Counted from the stretch's first letter, positions 1-12,492 are shown. The stretch is DNA of 64,000 bases from Sorghum bicolor (GCF_000003195.3 NC_012871.2:17428658-17492657); one strand, 5' to 3'. Notes: generated by a model not told the origin, from the sequence alone. Program-made: numbers and translations.

Positions 1-1337
1 ATCAGTTTCAGAGGCCTGCAGTATACATCGCATGACTGTCTCATAGAGTATGGATACATTATCTGTTTGCGCCATGATATATATATTTCCTGTCCACACA
101 CTCTGATCCTAAAAAATTTAATTATTGTGTATTTGGAAATTGTTCCTTTCAGACAGTTGAGAAGTGTGTATCTGTTTCTAAATATTTATATGATTAAATG
201 TGTGTAATGGAATTGTTCTTACAAAGCTGACAGGAGGGTCTGGACTGCATATTCCATTTACTTTCTTTTTTGACTGAATGGCCAGTTTGGCTTTTATGTG
301 ACATTCTCTCTTGTTTGCTTTAGAAACATTTTTTTGTAACAAACTATGATAGTTGAAATTCGTATCCCACTATCTCCAATTGCTGCTTTGTGTTACCAGT
401 GGATAAATCTTGGATGTGTTGCTTTCTCATGCATGCATTGGTGAAATAATAGCAGTAATGTATATACATTTATTTTCCTTTTACTTTCTTTTTTGACTGA
501 ATGGCTACTTGAAAAATGTTTATTTGAATCGTGAAAAGTGAAGTTTATTTGATAACAATACATATCCAATTTTGCTATATGATCTTCGGGGCAAGGCCAA
601 CATATTAATATATTTGACTGGCTGCTGGACTGTGCTCAACACTCATTAGAAAATTCTTTGAACTCACACAACTTATTAAACTGCAACTGTTGTTACGGTC
701 TATGATCAATACAATGTTGACTACTATTTGTGGAGTTAGTAAATTTACTAATATGTACATGCTTTATTTATGCACTGCAGATTATAAGAGCTAGATTACT
801 AATATGTACATGGAGTCCGCGGTGCCGCCCCAGCCAGCAGCACCTTGTGTCCATGCCGCCCAACTCCTGTGTTCACCCCACCCTCCACTAACCATTCCAG
901 TCATTCACTGCTGACCCAGGCCTCCCCTGCTCGCTGCTGACCCCATCCTCTTTACATCTTATAAATTGTCAATGCTCGGTGTTTTACTTTACACCATAGA
1001 TGACCACTTAGGTTTGTACTCTTTTAATTTCAGTTTTGAATAGTCATGGACCCAGTGTTATCTAAATAGCATTACTAACCATTTTTATTGATAAGCCATA
1101 TATTCTCATTTTAGAAACATTGAACATTTGTAGACTTCTGCATAAGGGTCAATAGGAAATTTATTTACTCTCGCTAGGCCCTTTCAAAAACAGGTTGGTG
1201 CTAATAGTCCAACAAATACTAAACGAGTATGCTTTGACAGCTTCTGAAGTTTGCATTCATGCATCTATCGGTAACCTGTTTGCATAGCCCTGATAGTCAT
1301 GCCTGGTACCTCTGTTTTTTCATTGCTGGCAAATTGG
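1..1337. other. AT-rich non-coding stretch, no gene recognised
   Basis: I see no ORF or protein family here. Two short direct repeats are visible: a 25-bp pyrimidine-rich string at about 258-282 recurs at 481-505, and an 18-bp string around 748 recurs near 796. Around 815-950 the composition turns C-rich and looks like a captured piece of genic sequence, without a readable frame. The stretch may be the left part of the Helitron whose tail lies at 4111. Confidence 0.4.
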
Positions 1338-1727
1338 TTAACCACTTTTTTTTTCTCGAACACGCAGGAGAGCTGCGTATCATTATATTAAGAAGATAAA
1401 AGGTACCACACAACCAAAGAACAAAAAAAAAACTAACACCAACACACACAACACAAGCCACTCTAATAATTTGAGATTACACGCACGCCGTTTACAACTT
1501 AGAAACCGACCAACTCCTCACTCGCTACTCTTCATGCACCGGACTAGTCAAAGAAGAGAGGCACCGTGCGCCTGCCATCTCCCAAAGATGTCGTTCATCA
1601 TTAGTAGCGCTGAGGGCTCTTGATATGCTAGGAGTCGCTCCATCAAATACACACGCATTGCGATGTGTCCAAATACTCCAAGCCCCTAGCACTACTAGGG
1701 AATTAAAACCCTTCTTTAACCACTTTT
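1338..1727 (-). mobile_element. 5'-truncated LINE (L1-type) tail with 12-bp TSD
   Basis: On the minus strand a frame reads GFNSLVVLGAW followed by SIWTHRNACVFDGA, which matches the extreme C-terminus of plant L1-type LINE reverse-transcriptase proteins after the zf-RVT region. It is followed by a short 3' UTR and a poly-A tail, seen as poly-T at 1346-1354 on the plus strand. The 12-bp string TTAACCACTTTT occurs at 1338-1349, next to the tail, and again at 1716-1727, exactly where the LINE-like reading ends. That is the expected target duplication of a severely 5'-truncated LINE insertion of about 365 bp. It cannot encode a functional protein. Confidence 0.75.
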
Positions 1728-2282
1728 GACTTCCAACAAGTTGCACTTTCATTAAGGCTACAACTGGATTTGGATGTGTTAAAACTTAATAAAGCTATCG
1801 TCTTATATATAGCATATCTCAGGAACTGGCTATGCTGCAGTGCCATTCATGTAACTTCTGCTGCTCATAGCACTCCCATATAAATAGTAACTTTTCGGTC
1901 TTTGTTGTGCAGTTGGCCCTGCAGTTTGTTGATACCGAAGAGTTCCAGAGGTGACTGAGTTTAGTTAATTACCTCTTCTCATTTTATTCAGCTTCTTTAT
2001 GGCCTAATCATGATTTTGATTTCAATATATCATGCTATTTAGGTTGCGGGACTTGAAACAACTAGGTGAGTTCAGTTTCTCTCTCAATATGTGGAATCTT
2101 TGACAAATTTTGAAAACTAAATGGAGTTCCATTGCTTGTTGTTTGTTGTTTGGCATTCCAGTTAAGATGTATTTGCCATTCTAGCAAACCGTGCGTTTTC
2201 GTCTAGCTCATGTGTATTCCTTCTTTGGGAAAGCTATAGCATCTAATTTCTATCATCTGGTATCAGGAAGAGATTGTTCATA
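1728..2282. other. non-coding stretch between LINE tail and Ulp1-like pseudogene
   Basis: AT-rich sequence without a recognisable gene. It could hold the promoter or further exons of the pseudogene that follows, but nothing supports a specific site. Confidence 0.4.
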
Positions 2283-3919
2283 ATGGACCCTATACAAAAT
2301 AATGAAGGTCGTACGCCATTTGCAGACTTGACAAACTCCATTAATGGAGGTAATTGTTCATACATTTTTCCAAACACACTTTCACTTGTATTATTGGTGG
2401 TGATTAAGTAAATTTGTATGAACTTATTTTCAAACAGCTGTTTATACATCATCAAATTCACAAGTGCAAGCTGATGAACGTGTGCAACGTAAAAGGGAAA
2501 GAGAAAAGCCAAGACATGCAACAATGAGTCAAGAACAAAGGGATGAAAAAAATAAAAAAAACGTAGAGAAAAATATCATCAAAAAAAGGCAGAAACTTCT
2601 CTAGCTGCTGGGTCCAGAGGTCCACCGTATTCTAATTTTCCGTTTTTGAATTTTGTATTACCATTTTTTTCGTTTATGTGAGACATATAGTATTGTATAT
2701 CACCTACTTGTATTAGTCATTTGTTTGCTTATTTAGAATATAATTATGTTGTACCAGATGGATTTAAATCAACCACGGAAAACACCAATGGCTATGAAGA
2801 TAGTGACTGGCTACATCGAGACAATTCATATAAACCCGTTTCGAGTGATAAAGAAAACACATGTTTCGAAATAGGAGTTCGTTTTCAGGCGGCTCGAGAG
2901 TATAATATAATGAAAAATTATAATAATATTATGAAGCATTACATGGACTTAAGATTTTGTGTAAGTATATTTTTGCATGGAGTCTAACATCTATAGGATA
3001 AATTAGGTGATATATTATATTGTCTTAACTTTTTCAAGTCATACTAATACTGACTCTCGTTATCCTTTGCTTTCAGAGAATGTGTGCTTTAACAAAGATG
3101 CCAGAATATCGTAAAAAATACAAAACAACAGAAATGGCTGCTGCGATTGGTATATGTGAGGATATGAAGTACAACTTAGCACAATGCAGATACGTAAGTC
3201 TTTTGCTCAACATTTTATTGATTGTTCCCTATAATCTATTCTAATCGTACCGTGTTTGTAGTTTCTTTTACCGTGGCTATCTTTTCGAAAATATATGCTT
3301 TATGTTTTCGACATGCGGGAAAAAATGCTCATCATGATTGACCCTAGACCTCTTGAAGAGTGGTGTAAAGACACACCAGCGCTTATGTATGCCAAATACA
3401 CTCTTGGATTTAGCTACAACTACACAACCGCAGTTAATAAATATATTCCTGGATGGGATGAGGATGTTTGCAAATGGAAATTTAAACGGGCAGAAAACAT
3501 TGCAGAGGACATAGATGGGTAAATAACTCAAAATCACCATCGGTTACAATAACAAATACATATGGTTTAACTATTTCTATATATTGCTGATTGTGAATCT
3601 TGATACAGGTACTTAAGTGGATTTCTCGTCCTACAGTATATGTCTGCATGGAATAGACCACAAGCCACACACATTTATACCGTGAGTATAACAGTTTGTC
3701 TCAGTTTTTATACAAATTTTTTTTATAAAAACGTAGTATTATCCATGCGACACACACTAATATATATACATATACTCAAATGTGTGACAGGATGGTATGG
3801 AGATGCGGCGAAACTTATTTGTGTATTTACTAGCGCACGAAAGAAATGGATATCGAAGATTTCTTCCTGCCGATATTAAACATTATTTTGGTCGTATCAC
3901 CGAAAGGTCTATAAAGTAG
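2283..3919 (+). pseudogene. Ulp1/C48-like multi-exon gene remnant
   Basis: Exons with GT-AG borders can be traced at 2283-2349, 2438-about 2620, 2737-2960, 3077-3193, 3262-3518, 3609-3681 and 3791-3919, ending at TAG. The later exons join in frame. The fifth and sixth exons resemble the C-terminal half of Ulp1-type SUMO proteases: LYVFDMREKMLIMIDP looks like the strand carrying the catalytic Asp, and GYLSGFLVLQYMSAW aligns with the usual D-C-G-x-F-V-L motif, with Ser where the catalytic Cys should be. No histidine precedes the Asp strand. The second exon has a one-base excess in an A-run near 2550 that breaks the frame, and its donor site is unclear. The N-terminal exon reads MDPIQNNEGRTPFADLTNSI, a type of sequence I associate with Helitron-linked ORFs. 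It is probably a dead gene fragment carried by the Helitron ending at 4111. Confidence 0.6.
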
Positions 3920-4081
3920 AATTTATGAACTTATAACATCATGCTCTCCGTGACTATGTTTGAGTTCAGAAACTTTGCTTCTTTAAGATAAATATCACTT
4001 TATAGCTGGTATTTAAGTTTTATTATAATATTATTATTTTATTGTGCGATACGTGTATTTTTAATAAAAAATGTTAGCTAT

Positions 4082-4111
4082 CCCGTAGCAACGCACGGGC
4101 ACGCTACCTAG
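4082..4111 (+). mobile_element. Helitron 3' terminus (hairpin plus CTAG)
   Basis: CCCGT (4082-4086) and ACGGG (4095-4099) form a short hairpin, followed 9 bases later by CTAG at 4108-4111 and then T at 4112. This is the standard 3' end of grass Helitrons, which insert between A and T and create no duplication. The element would extend leftwards over the Ulp1-like remnant. I could not find a convincing TC 5' end, which may lie left of the window. Confidence 0.75.
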
Positions 4112-5377
4112 TATAGATAAAGTATGAATGGTGACAAAGATAATTAATCTGATCAGCATAACTTAGCCACATATAAATATGATAAGCACCTCAATAGATA
4201 TTCTAGCAAGTCATTAGCATGGAATTAGGACGAACTACAAGAATATTTCCTAAGTTATTCTCAACTATAAAGTCTAGCATATCATAGTTAGTGCAATTAT
4301 ACTTGGCAATCATTGCGAGACAGGACTACGCCCGTGCATAGTGATATTATCAAAGAATATGGGAAACATAGCAATAAATCCCCTGTAATAATGTTGCTCT
4401 GCCAGCCCTTTACACGAGAGGGGGACTATATAAGAATCAATGGAGCTGTCACTACCACGAACTACCCCCCGATCTGGCATATAGGGTACAATCGCAGATA
4501 AATACGGTATAGGCACCACGCCTACACAATACTTATCATTTACCCACGGTACACATGGATAAACGCTATACGATCCTAAACATGTATATAATTCCAATCT
4601 AACTAAGTCAAGCCTATAACTATGATAAACTAAGAACAATATAATTGTGAATATAAACAAGTAGAGCAAAGTCATAATCAATATATTGAAGTAGAACAAA
4701 GTCATATTCATAATATTGAAGAACAAAGATGAACAATTGAAGAACAATAGAGAATTACCAAGAATCCTCTTGACAGATCCTGAAACCAATCGAAGATTGA
4801 CTCCTTCTAGTTGTAATCCTACGTAGTTATGCTAAACTAGAGATCTAATTGATGTGGTGGATCCAGGGCTTGATCAGAGGCTTATTCTCCCAAGATGAAT
4901 AATGAATTAGGGTTCAGAGGTCCTCTCCTCTAGGGGCCGGGGGTCTGCTTATATAGTCCTTCCAAGCGAATGTGTGTCGTTGGATCAAACCGACATTAAT
5001 CGCACCGTTTTCCTTGACCCTTTAGGTCGGTGGAGCATGATCCGCGAAGTTGAAGCTGATTGGCCTCAAGGCCAGGGCGGGCGCCCAAGGGGGGAGGGCG
5101 GGCGCCCTGCCCCCGAGCCCGTCCGGTCTCCTGTTCGTTCCCGTGGCTTCTGGACTCTTCTAGATGTTAGATAATTGCGCGGCACGTTAATATCTCTATG
5201 TAAACCCGACGTGTGGGCCTTTCTTCCATAATTCCTGATAACCCCCTGTAGAAATAGACAAACACCAAAACTCGTGGAATTCTGTCAGATAAAACCCTAA
5301 GTCTGGGTGTCGGTTGCATTTAGATCCTTTTCTTTGTTTATTTGTTAATTAAATTTGATACTTAAGGACCGTCAACA
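4112..5377 (-). mobile_element. minus-strand gypsy LTR, related to the LTRs of E2
   Basis: Read on the minus strand from 5377, the sequence begins TGTTGACGGTCC and follows the E2 LTR (17593-18871) through several landmarks: a pyrimidine-rich start, an AGGGGGTTATCAGGAA-like block, a GGGCGCCCGCCC motif and a TATA-like region before a 'GACCCCC' stretch. Similarity is clear for about 450 bp and then fades, so it is a different subfamily. Its 1,266 bp nearly equals the 1,279 bp of the E2 LTR, so it is close to full length. Its outer end abuts the Helitron terminus at 4111, so the matching target duplication has been separated or lost. It could be a solo LTR. The ORFs inside it (such as minus-strand 4310-4789) look spurious. 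Confidence 0.7.
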
Positions 5378-6695
5378 GGTACGGACCTGGTCGACAAGTC
5401 ACCCAACGAAGCAATGCTCGTGGACGACACCCCCCCCGACAACCAACCACCATGACTGGCGCATTCCCTTCATCAAGTATCTCTTGAACGGTTCGGAATT
5501 TCAAGATAAAATGGAGAACGAGCGCCTTATCCGGCGATCCAAAAATTACATACTGGTCGATGGCAAACTTATGCGCAAGAACGCAAGTTCGGAAGTCTTG
5601 CTGAAGTGTATATCCCAAGACGACGACATCAAGTTACTGGAAGACATACATGTCGGATCTTATGGTAACCACGCCGCCTCTAGAACACTGGTCGGGAAGG
5701 CTTTCCGAGCAGCCTTTTACTGGCCAACCGCAGTCGCCGACGCTGAGAAACTCGTCCGAAATTGTGAAGGATACCAGTTCTTTGCCAAACGGACCCACAT
5801 ACCTGCTCACGAGATCCAGACAATTTCGTAGTCTTGGCCATTTGCCTGTTGGGGCCTCGACATGATCGGGTCGTTCAAATCGGCTCCCGGCAACTTCAAA
5901 TTCGTGTTCGTGCTAATTGACAAGTTCTCAAAATGGATCGAGTACATGCCACTAGTCAAAGCAACTTCCGAGAAGGCTGTGGAATTCCTCGATCAAATCA
6001 TACATAGATTCGGGGTTCCTAACAGCATAATCACCGACCTGGGCACTCAGTTCACCGGCACTACATTATGGGCCTTCTGCGATGACAGAGGCATAGTCAT
6101 AAAGTATGTGTTAGTAGCCCATCCGCGAGCCAACGGCCAAGTCGAGCGGGCAAACGGAATGATTATTGATGCTCTCAAGAAGAGACTGTACACTGAAAAC
6201 GACAGGGCACCAGGGCAATGGATGAAAGAGTTACCGGCTGTGGTCTGGGGTCTCCGAACACAACCTAGTCGGAACACGGCGGTATCCCCCTACTTCATGG
6301 TTTATGGGGCCGAGGCAGTGCTCCCTGTGGACGTGGCCTTTGGATCCCCAAGAGTTGAACATTTTGACCAGTCTTCAGCCGACCTCGCCAGAGAGCTCGA
6401 AATCAACTGCACAGAAGAGAGGCGTCTGACTTCTTGTCTTCGAAGAGCGAAATATCTCGAGGCTATTAGGCGATACCACAACAGGAACGTCAAAGACCGC
6501 TCTTTCGTGGTCGGTGATCTAGTGCTCAAATGGAAAACAAGCCAGGAGGGAATGCACAAGTTGTCTACACCTTGGGAAGAACCTTTTGTCATCACCGAAG
6601 TTACACGCCCTACATCTTACAGACTGGCGTACTCAGATGGAACGCGCTTGCCCAACTCCTGGCACATAGACAAACTGCGCCGCTTCTATCCCTAA
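5378..6695 (+). pseudogene. Ty3/gypsy integrase fragment with one nonsense codon
   Basis: One frame from about 5378 to the TAA at 6693 reads as the C-terminal part of a gypsy Pol polyprotein of the Tat/Retand type. First comes the integrase zinc-binding region, with HVGSYGNHAASRTL supplying both His residues. The second Cys of the usual CxxC is lost, because the sequence reads NCEGYQFFAKR. Then comes the integrase core: GLDMIGSFK (first Asp), IITDLGTQF (second Asp) and QVERANGMI (Glu). The DDE triad is therefore present. A TAG at 5829-5831 lies between the zinc finger and the core, where the surrounding frame (then WPFACWGLDMI) is otherwise continuous, so one substitution explains it. Protease, reverse transcriptase and RNase H are missing. 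The left edge abuts the minus-strand LTR. Confidence 0.85.
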
Positions 6696-9295
6696 GTTGC
6701 AATTAGTTGTTAGAAGAATTCAAATGCATACTTTCACAAACAGCAGCTAAGATCAGTTGAAACTTGATGAAACTAGTTGGCTTCAGCAGTGACAAGTAGC
6801 AAAAATGAGTTACAATCAGTTGGTACTAGCTAAAATCAATTGGAAGCAACTGAAAACTAGCTGAAACTAAGTGGATTGCAGCAGCCTGAAGGAGTTTGAA
6901 ATCAGTTGAAATACAGTGTAAACTTCCCTCTTGACCTCACATTGTTAATATGCTTAAGTGTACTTTGTGTACTCCTCTATGCACAAATTAGGGGGAGTTT
7001 GGACTATATCTTGTTGGACTATTGGTTCTATCCAGTGCATGTTATGCAGTCCCACACATGGGAAAAGGAGAATGGATAGTTCAAATGGATTCCCTTAGTG
7101 CTTCATAATTATTCTAGGGGTCTTGGTCTTTCTAAACCAAGTACTCCCGGTTTTGGTGTTGAATGCCTCAATCCTTTAGTGGAACTGAATTTGAATGAAT
7201 TGGAGAAAAGAATTGAAGAGTGGGCTTTCATTGCTATTGCTCCTCTCTAGAGCTCCTCAAGTGTTCATGACACATCCCTTTGATCACCCATAATCTTGTC
7301 AACAAAGAGTGGAACTCCTAGTTCATAATTTATAAATTTCATGAATTTTGTCTTTTGCTCTCTATGTGGGTTGCCTTAGGTAAAAAAAGAACTAGGAACA
7401 TAAATTTGTATCTTGGATGATCATAAGAGCTCTAATTCACCACATGTCATCAATTGAGAAATATATGACCATCCAAATCATTGGACTGTCACTTATGATG
7501 GTCATATAAACGAAAATCTATGTGGTGATCTATCTACCTTGGTGGTGGTAAATTTTCTCGGCATAATTTCAACTATTGCAAATTTATGATGCCTTGACCA
7601 AGATATAGGATGAACTCCACTTGACTCTTAAACCGATTCAAATGCACTTTGCAAGTAATCCGAGTACTTGCTGTATATATTAAGGGGGAGCCCATTCTAT
7701 GTCTTGTGTCTTTGAGACTAACCTATTCTTCTAGTGAATTTGTGTAGTCTCTCAGTGAGAATAAGTTTCTCATGGGTATGTTACATTAACTCAATCTAAA
7801 TGGGTAAAGTTATCTCTCATATTCACTTAGACTGCAATTTTACCTCTTAAGTAGATACTCTCCATAATATAGCTTAAATTCCCTTGGAATTAATTGACCA
7901 AAAGTGCATATGTTCTTGCCTTCCACATATATATATATATATATATGATAGCACTATCAAAAAGGGGGAATTTAGTCTATGTTATGAGGTTTTGCAATTA
8001 CTGACTTACATACCTTCCACATACAAAAGCTCACTAGTTGTGAAACTCTAGCTTGTGCAATTTGATGAGATCTCTTGTCTTGTGAGCATTACCTAGGTGA
8101 CAATATGAGATACAAGCATTCATTCCAATTGGCATCAACTTTTGAATATTCCTTCGATTGGTGTCAAAATTGTGAAGATGATATTTCAATTGGTATTGGT
8201 GGATAATCTTTCAATCTGGCATATCAAGAAATATGTCTTCAATTGATACCTCAAAATGACAACAAGAGCTAGCAATAGACTTTCAAATGAAATCAAGTAC
8301 AAGCTTGTGATATCTCCTATGATCAAGAGAGATGGGCACAAATAAAGTCTTTTTGCATTTCACCAAGCCCATCAAAGCACTAAATTCATAATATCATGAT
8401 CACAGTGGAGATTATGAGGTTTAGAACAAAGGTATATCGCTCCATGAACTCTTGTATTACCTTTGTACATCTAGGCCCTTACATGCTAGTGTGTGCATGT
8501 GTATGCAATATTTGAGCCACACCATGAGTTTGTTCTTATGGTGACAATTAGAGAATGATTTCGATATTTGGTTGATACCTCTTGTGGTGATAAAGTGAGT
8601 TTGTCTCATGTTAGAACTATCAACTAAGTGAGGTATGAGCTAAATATAATAACTTCTCAAGAATCTTGACTTAAAGTGTTGCATACTTGGTTTCGTAGAA
8701 AACTTAGAAGAGAAATCCTATATGCTAAACTTTTACCTACCTCTTGCCCTCACTTGTCTACCATTATTTCTTCCTTTTGGTGGAGAGATCCTTTTTGGAG
8801 ATTAATGCCAAAGAGGGAGAAATATTAGAAGTGTAAGGGAGGAGAGATTGATATGTGGATTAAAAAGGGTAAAGGAGAGGCATATAAGATTTTTCAAATT
8901 TTTGTGTTGTGTGTGCAAGGATAGTTTATGCTCTTGATAAGGACTATTTATGTTAGTGTGTAATGTTCATGCCTTGAGTGGTGGTTGCCTTTATTTCTGT
9001 GTTGTTCTAGCAGGTGCGGCAGTGCCGCCCTCTGCTGGCCAGCAAACTTTGAGTGCATGACTTGCCATGAGCATCACGTTTATCATGTTGACACCTTTCA
9101 CCTCATGGATGCTAAGATATAGGAGAGTTCCCACACCTTATTGAAAATGTGCATTTGGCATTTGAGGCCAAAATTTGAAATTCTATGCACATATTTAAGG
9201 GGAGCTCACTATATCATAGGATTCAAAATCTTAATGTTTATTAATCTCTTGTAAGCTTTAATTGTGTTATCATCAATCACCAAAGAGGGGGAGAT
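6696..9295 (+). mobile_element. 3' non-coding region of a 5'-truncated Maximus-like copia element
   Basis: No coding frame is present. The stretch carries several scattered polypurine motifs of the form AGGGGGAG or close to it (near 6990, 7683, 7963, 9200 and 9284), as in the long spacer between pol and the 3' LTR of Maximus/SIRE elements. The same style is seen at 31288-31943 and 51135-51586 in E1. It leads directly into the LTR at 9296, and the motif just before that LTR (CAAAGAGGGGGAGAT) is the probable polypurine tract. A (TA)n run lies at about 7927-7948. The junction with the integrase fragment on the left is not sharply defined. Confidence 0.55.
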
Positions 9296-11601
9296 TAAAA
9301 GTGCATCTAGCCTTTTGTGGGTTTTGGTGAATTGAATGACAACATAATTAAAGGTCTAATAAGTTTGCTAAGTGTTGACCAAGATATTGAGTCTATTGCA
9401 TATACTTGTGGATTGTGTATTAACAAGTATGTTCAAGGCTCAACAAGCAGGCAAACTTGATGACATGCCACATAAGTATTGAAATGAAGGCTAAATTATG
9501 TATTGTTGTATTGGAGGATTATGGAAACAATCTAGCTCAAGTAAAAGACAACAATGCAAATGAAATCTATGTTGTGGGATATCATAGCACCATGTGAAAG
9601 CAAGCATATTTGGAAAATGGCAAAAGAGACATGAATTGATGTTCTTGGATTGGTCTCTAGTCTCTACAATGGCTTGCTTTTCATGAACAACAAGAGCTTG
9701 ATAGTGAACTAGGTTTGATCAAGCTAGAAGTATGAAGATAAAGATTGAAGTGAGTATTGAGTGTCAAGCCAAAATAGAGAGGATATAAGGAACTGTGAAT
9801 TGGCTTGATCATATTGATGTTGATCCATATATGTCTTTATGTGAGTCAAACTGAAGCTTGATTGATCTCAATATTTATATCTAGAAGATATTCACGCAAG
9901 GATCACAATATTGAAGAAATGGTTATTCAATGGATGCTTAATATGATATGACTTGAGTATAGCTTGATAAGGTGAAGATAGCAAGGAAAGGGCTTCGAGG
10001 GACTAAGTGGAGGTGAAGGGACAAGCGATGGCTTAAGGACCGAGGTACCATGGCTAAAGTGAAGAAGAGAGTACTTGCATTGAGTCGAGGAACTAATCAA
10101 GCTATGAGGAGTCATATTATGTTGAGGATCAAATAATTAGTATAAGTGACTTGAAGCCATGGAGATGAAGTCATATGTGTTGAAATGGGTCAAGTCACAT
10201 GCTCAAGGTGTGTTTGCTCAAAGAAAGGAGACAAAGTTGATTGCAACCCTTTATGGAGTAATATTGAGCAGAACTGACATATGAAGACATTGAAGACTCA
10301 AGTGATTACATTGGTTATATTCTCTTGTTCTTGAGTATAAGTATGTCGTACTATCAAGAGGGATGCAATACGAATGATAGACAAGTCTCAAGCGCTCAAA
10401 CTAACCGAACCCAAGTGCTAATTAGCTAATATGAGAGAAAACACTTAGCACTGCACCTGCACAAGTTGATATTGAAGCTTGTTCTCTATAGGGTTAGATA
10501 GCCCTCAAAACAAGCTTTCTGAAAAGTCCCAGATCACTACAAACGGAGTTCGGAATAAAAAGTTATGACTTTTTCCGTAAGGTGACCTGTGATGTTTTTA
10601 AAAGAGCGGCAGTGCCGCATTTAATGGGCGGCTGTGCCGCCCCAGTACAGTCACAACGGCTAGTTTTCAAATCCTAACAGCTAGTTTAAGTGGGATGAGT
10701 ATATATACCCATCCCATGGCTTCTGGTCGTGCTGCTGATGCTACAGACTTTCCAAAGCCTTCCCAAAGCCTCTCCCCAACCCTCTCTTTGTGAGAGTGAA
10801 GTGCTTAGTACATAATTAAGTGTTGGGGTTGTGTGATTAAGGGCTTGAGTGAAGATTAGAGCAATCCTAACCTTGAGCACTTACTGGACTTCATCAATCT
10901 TTGTTGTGCATTCGTTACTCTTGGAGGTGAAGCCTCCTAGATGGCTAGGCGTCGTCCGGCAAGCTCTCGTGCTTGTGGTGAGCAGCGGGACAGTTTCTAA
11001 GCCTCTATTGTAGCTAGTGAAATCACCCCTCCTTCAAAAGGTAACACTCTTGTTTGGAGAATGAGGGAAGGGCAAGCTTTGGTGGCAAGCCGGTCCTTAT
11101 GTGGGCACCTCAACAACGTGGACTTAGGCCAGCCTTAGTGGCGACACCGAACCACAGGATAAATATCGTGTGATGATTTACATTCTTGTATTGTTATTGT
11201 TGTTGAGGTGATTGTAGGATTTGTGGCCAATCTACTTGGTGGTACTTGTTCTACTGCGTATAATTGTTATTCAATGACTAACATATCTGTAGGAAGTTAG
11301 GAAATTTATAAATTTCCTTGGTTGAATTTTGAATTGTACTAAGTTCCTCCTGCGTAGAGCGGCAGTGCCGCCCTCCAATGCCGGCAGTGCCGCCCTCTAA
11401 TCTGTTAGAGTTTTGAGTTAAAACTTGGCAGATTTGTCACTGGATATCTCTAGTACACATTCACCAAGTTTGGGCTCTATTGGACTCACGGTTGTAGGAA
11501 GCAGTGCCGCCCTGAGTTTTAGTTTCTGTTTGAGCAGAATTTTTAGAGGCCTGTTCACTCCCCCCCCTCTAGGCCTCCTAGACGACATCAAGGTCCTTTC
11601 A
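9296..11601 (+). mobile_element. 3' LTR of a Maximus-like copia element
   Basis: It starts TAAAAG directly after a GGGGGAGAT tract and ends GGTCCTTTCA. E1 LTRs start TGAAAG after the same tract and end GGACCTTTCA, so the terminal inverted repeat is shared, with a TG-to-TA change at the left end. Internal landmarks also correspond, including the blocks around 10900-11200. Several short palindromes of the form GCGGCAGTGCCGCC occur at about 9013, 10608, 10628, 11358, 11383 and 11500. The 5' half of the element is missing, so no target duplication can be checked. Confidence 0.65.
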
Positions 11602-12330
11602 GTCAATAGCCCTGAGCTGGTCGGCGTTGTCGATCTGCCTCCCTTTATAGCAGAGATGCGGGCAACGTGCTGTCGGCGTGGTCAGAGACGTTGCTGGAGT
11701 GGTTGGAGCCATAGCCAGCGTTGTTGGAGCCACAACCAATGTCGGCGAAGAAGTGATTGGCGCAGATCGGATCTAAACCTCCTCTACAGTTCTGGTGGTG
11801 AAGTGGTTGAAGCTGGTGGTCTAGTTGATCTGGCCGACGGTGAACGTGAGGCCGTCCGTCATGGCCGCGAAGTCGGGGATGATGACCATCTGGCTTGCCT
11901 AGAAGCTATAGGCACACCCCCTACTTGGCGCCCCACTGTCGACGAAATATGGTCAGCGGTCTACCTAGGGGTATGCACAATGTAGTAGATTGTCAACAGA
12001 CATGTGCACAAGCTACAAACTAGATGGTGATATAAGACACAAACATAGATTTTATTCAGGTTCAGTTGTCGTGAGAGCGTAATATCTACGTCCTGCGTTT
12101 GATTATATTGATAATATGGAATGTAATGAGTTATGTTCTCTAGGAGACCCCGCCTCTCCTTATATACGGTGAAGGGATAAAGTTAGAGGTAAAGTATCCT
12201 ATTTGGTACTTATAGTCTTGCGGTGCATACTGACTAGCGTTGTACGGCTCAAGGCCAGCTCCGATGGTGCGGCCCATGTCAAGCCATGAGAGTATAAGGG
12301 TTTATACCCTCATATAGGAGGAGACTGCCC
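11602..12330 (-). mobile_element. gypsy LTR and leader fragment, minus strand
   Basis: On the minus strand, 12330 to about 11950 reads like a short LTR: it has a TATATAAGGAGAGG promoter-like box near 12155 and ends in a TCGACA-type border. It is followed by GTGGGGCGCCAAGTAG, which looks like the primer-binding area of Tat-like gypsy elements. The remaining 350 bp to 11602 would be the 5' leader. The copia LTR at 9296-11601 cuts it off. No coding domain is visible. Confidence 0.4.
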
Positions 12331-12492
12331 TTGCCACCAATTGCGTGGAGGATGACGGTGGGGTGATGAGGATGGCCTCTTAACTAGTTATATAGTCATA
12401 TAGTTAGCTAATTTAGTTCTATATATAACTAATCTAGTTATATTTATCTAGTTCTATAGTTAGATTTGATGGGTAGTTAGGCAATATAGTTA

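Noticed and set aside
4310..4789. 159-residue hydrophobic minus-strand ORF
   Set aside because: It lies within the minus-strand gypsy LTR in AT-rich sequence; hydrophobicity follows from composition.
5378..6695. Possible endogenous pararetrovirus integrase
   Set aside because: Plant pararetroviruses lack integrase, and the DDE core plus zinc region is typical of Ty3/gypsy retrotransposons. No movement or coat protein is present anywhere in the window.
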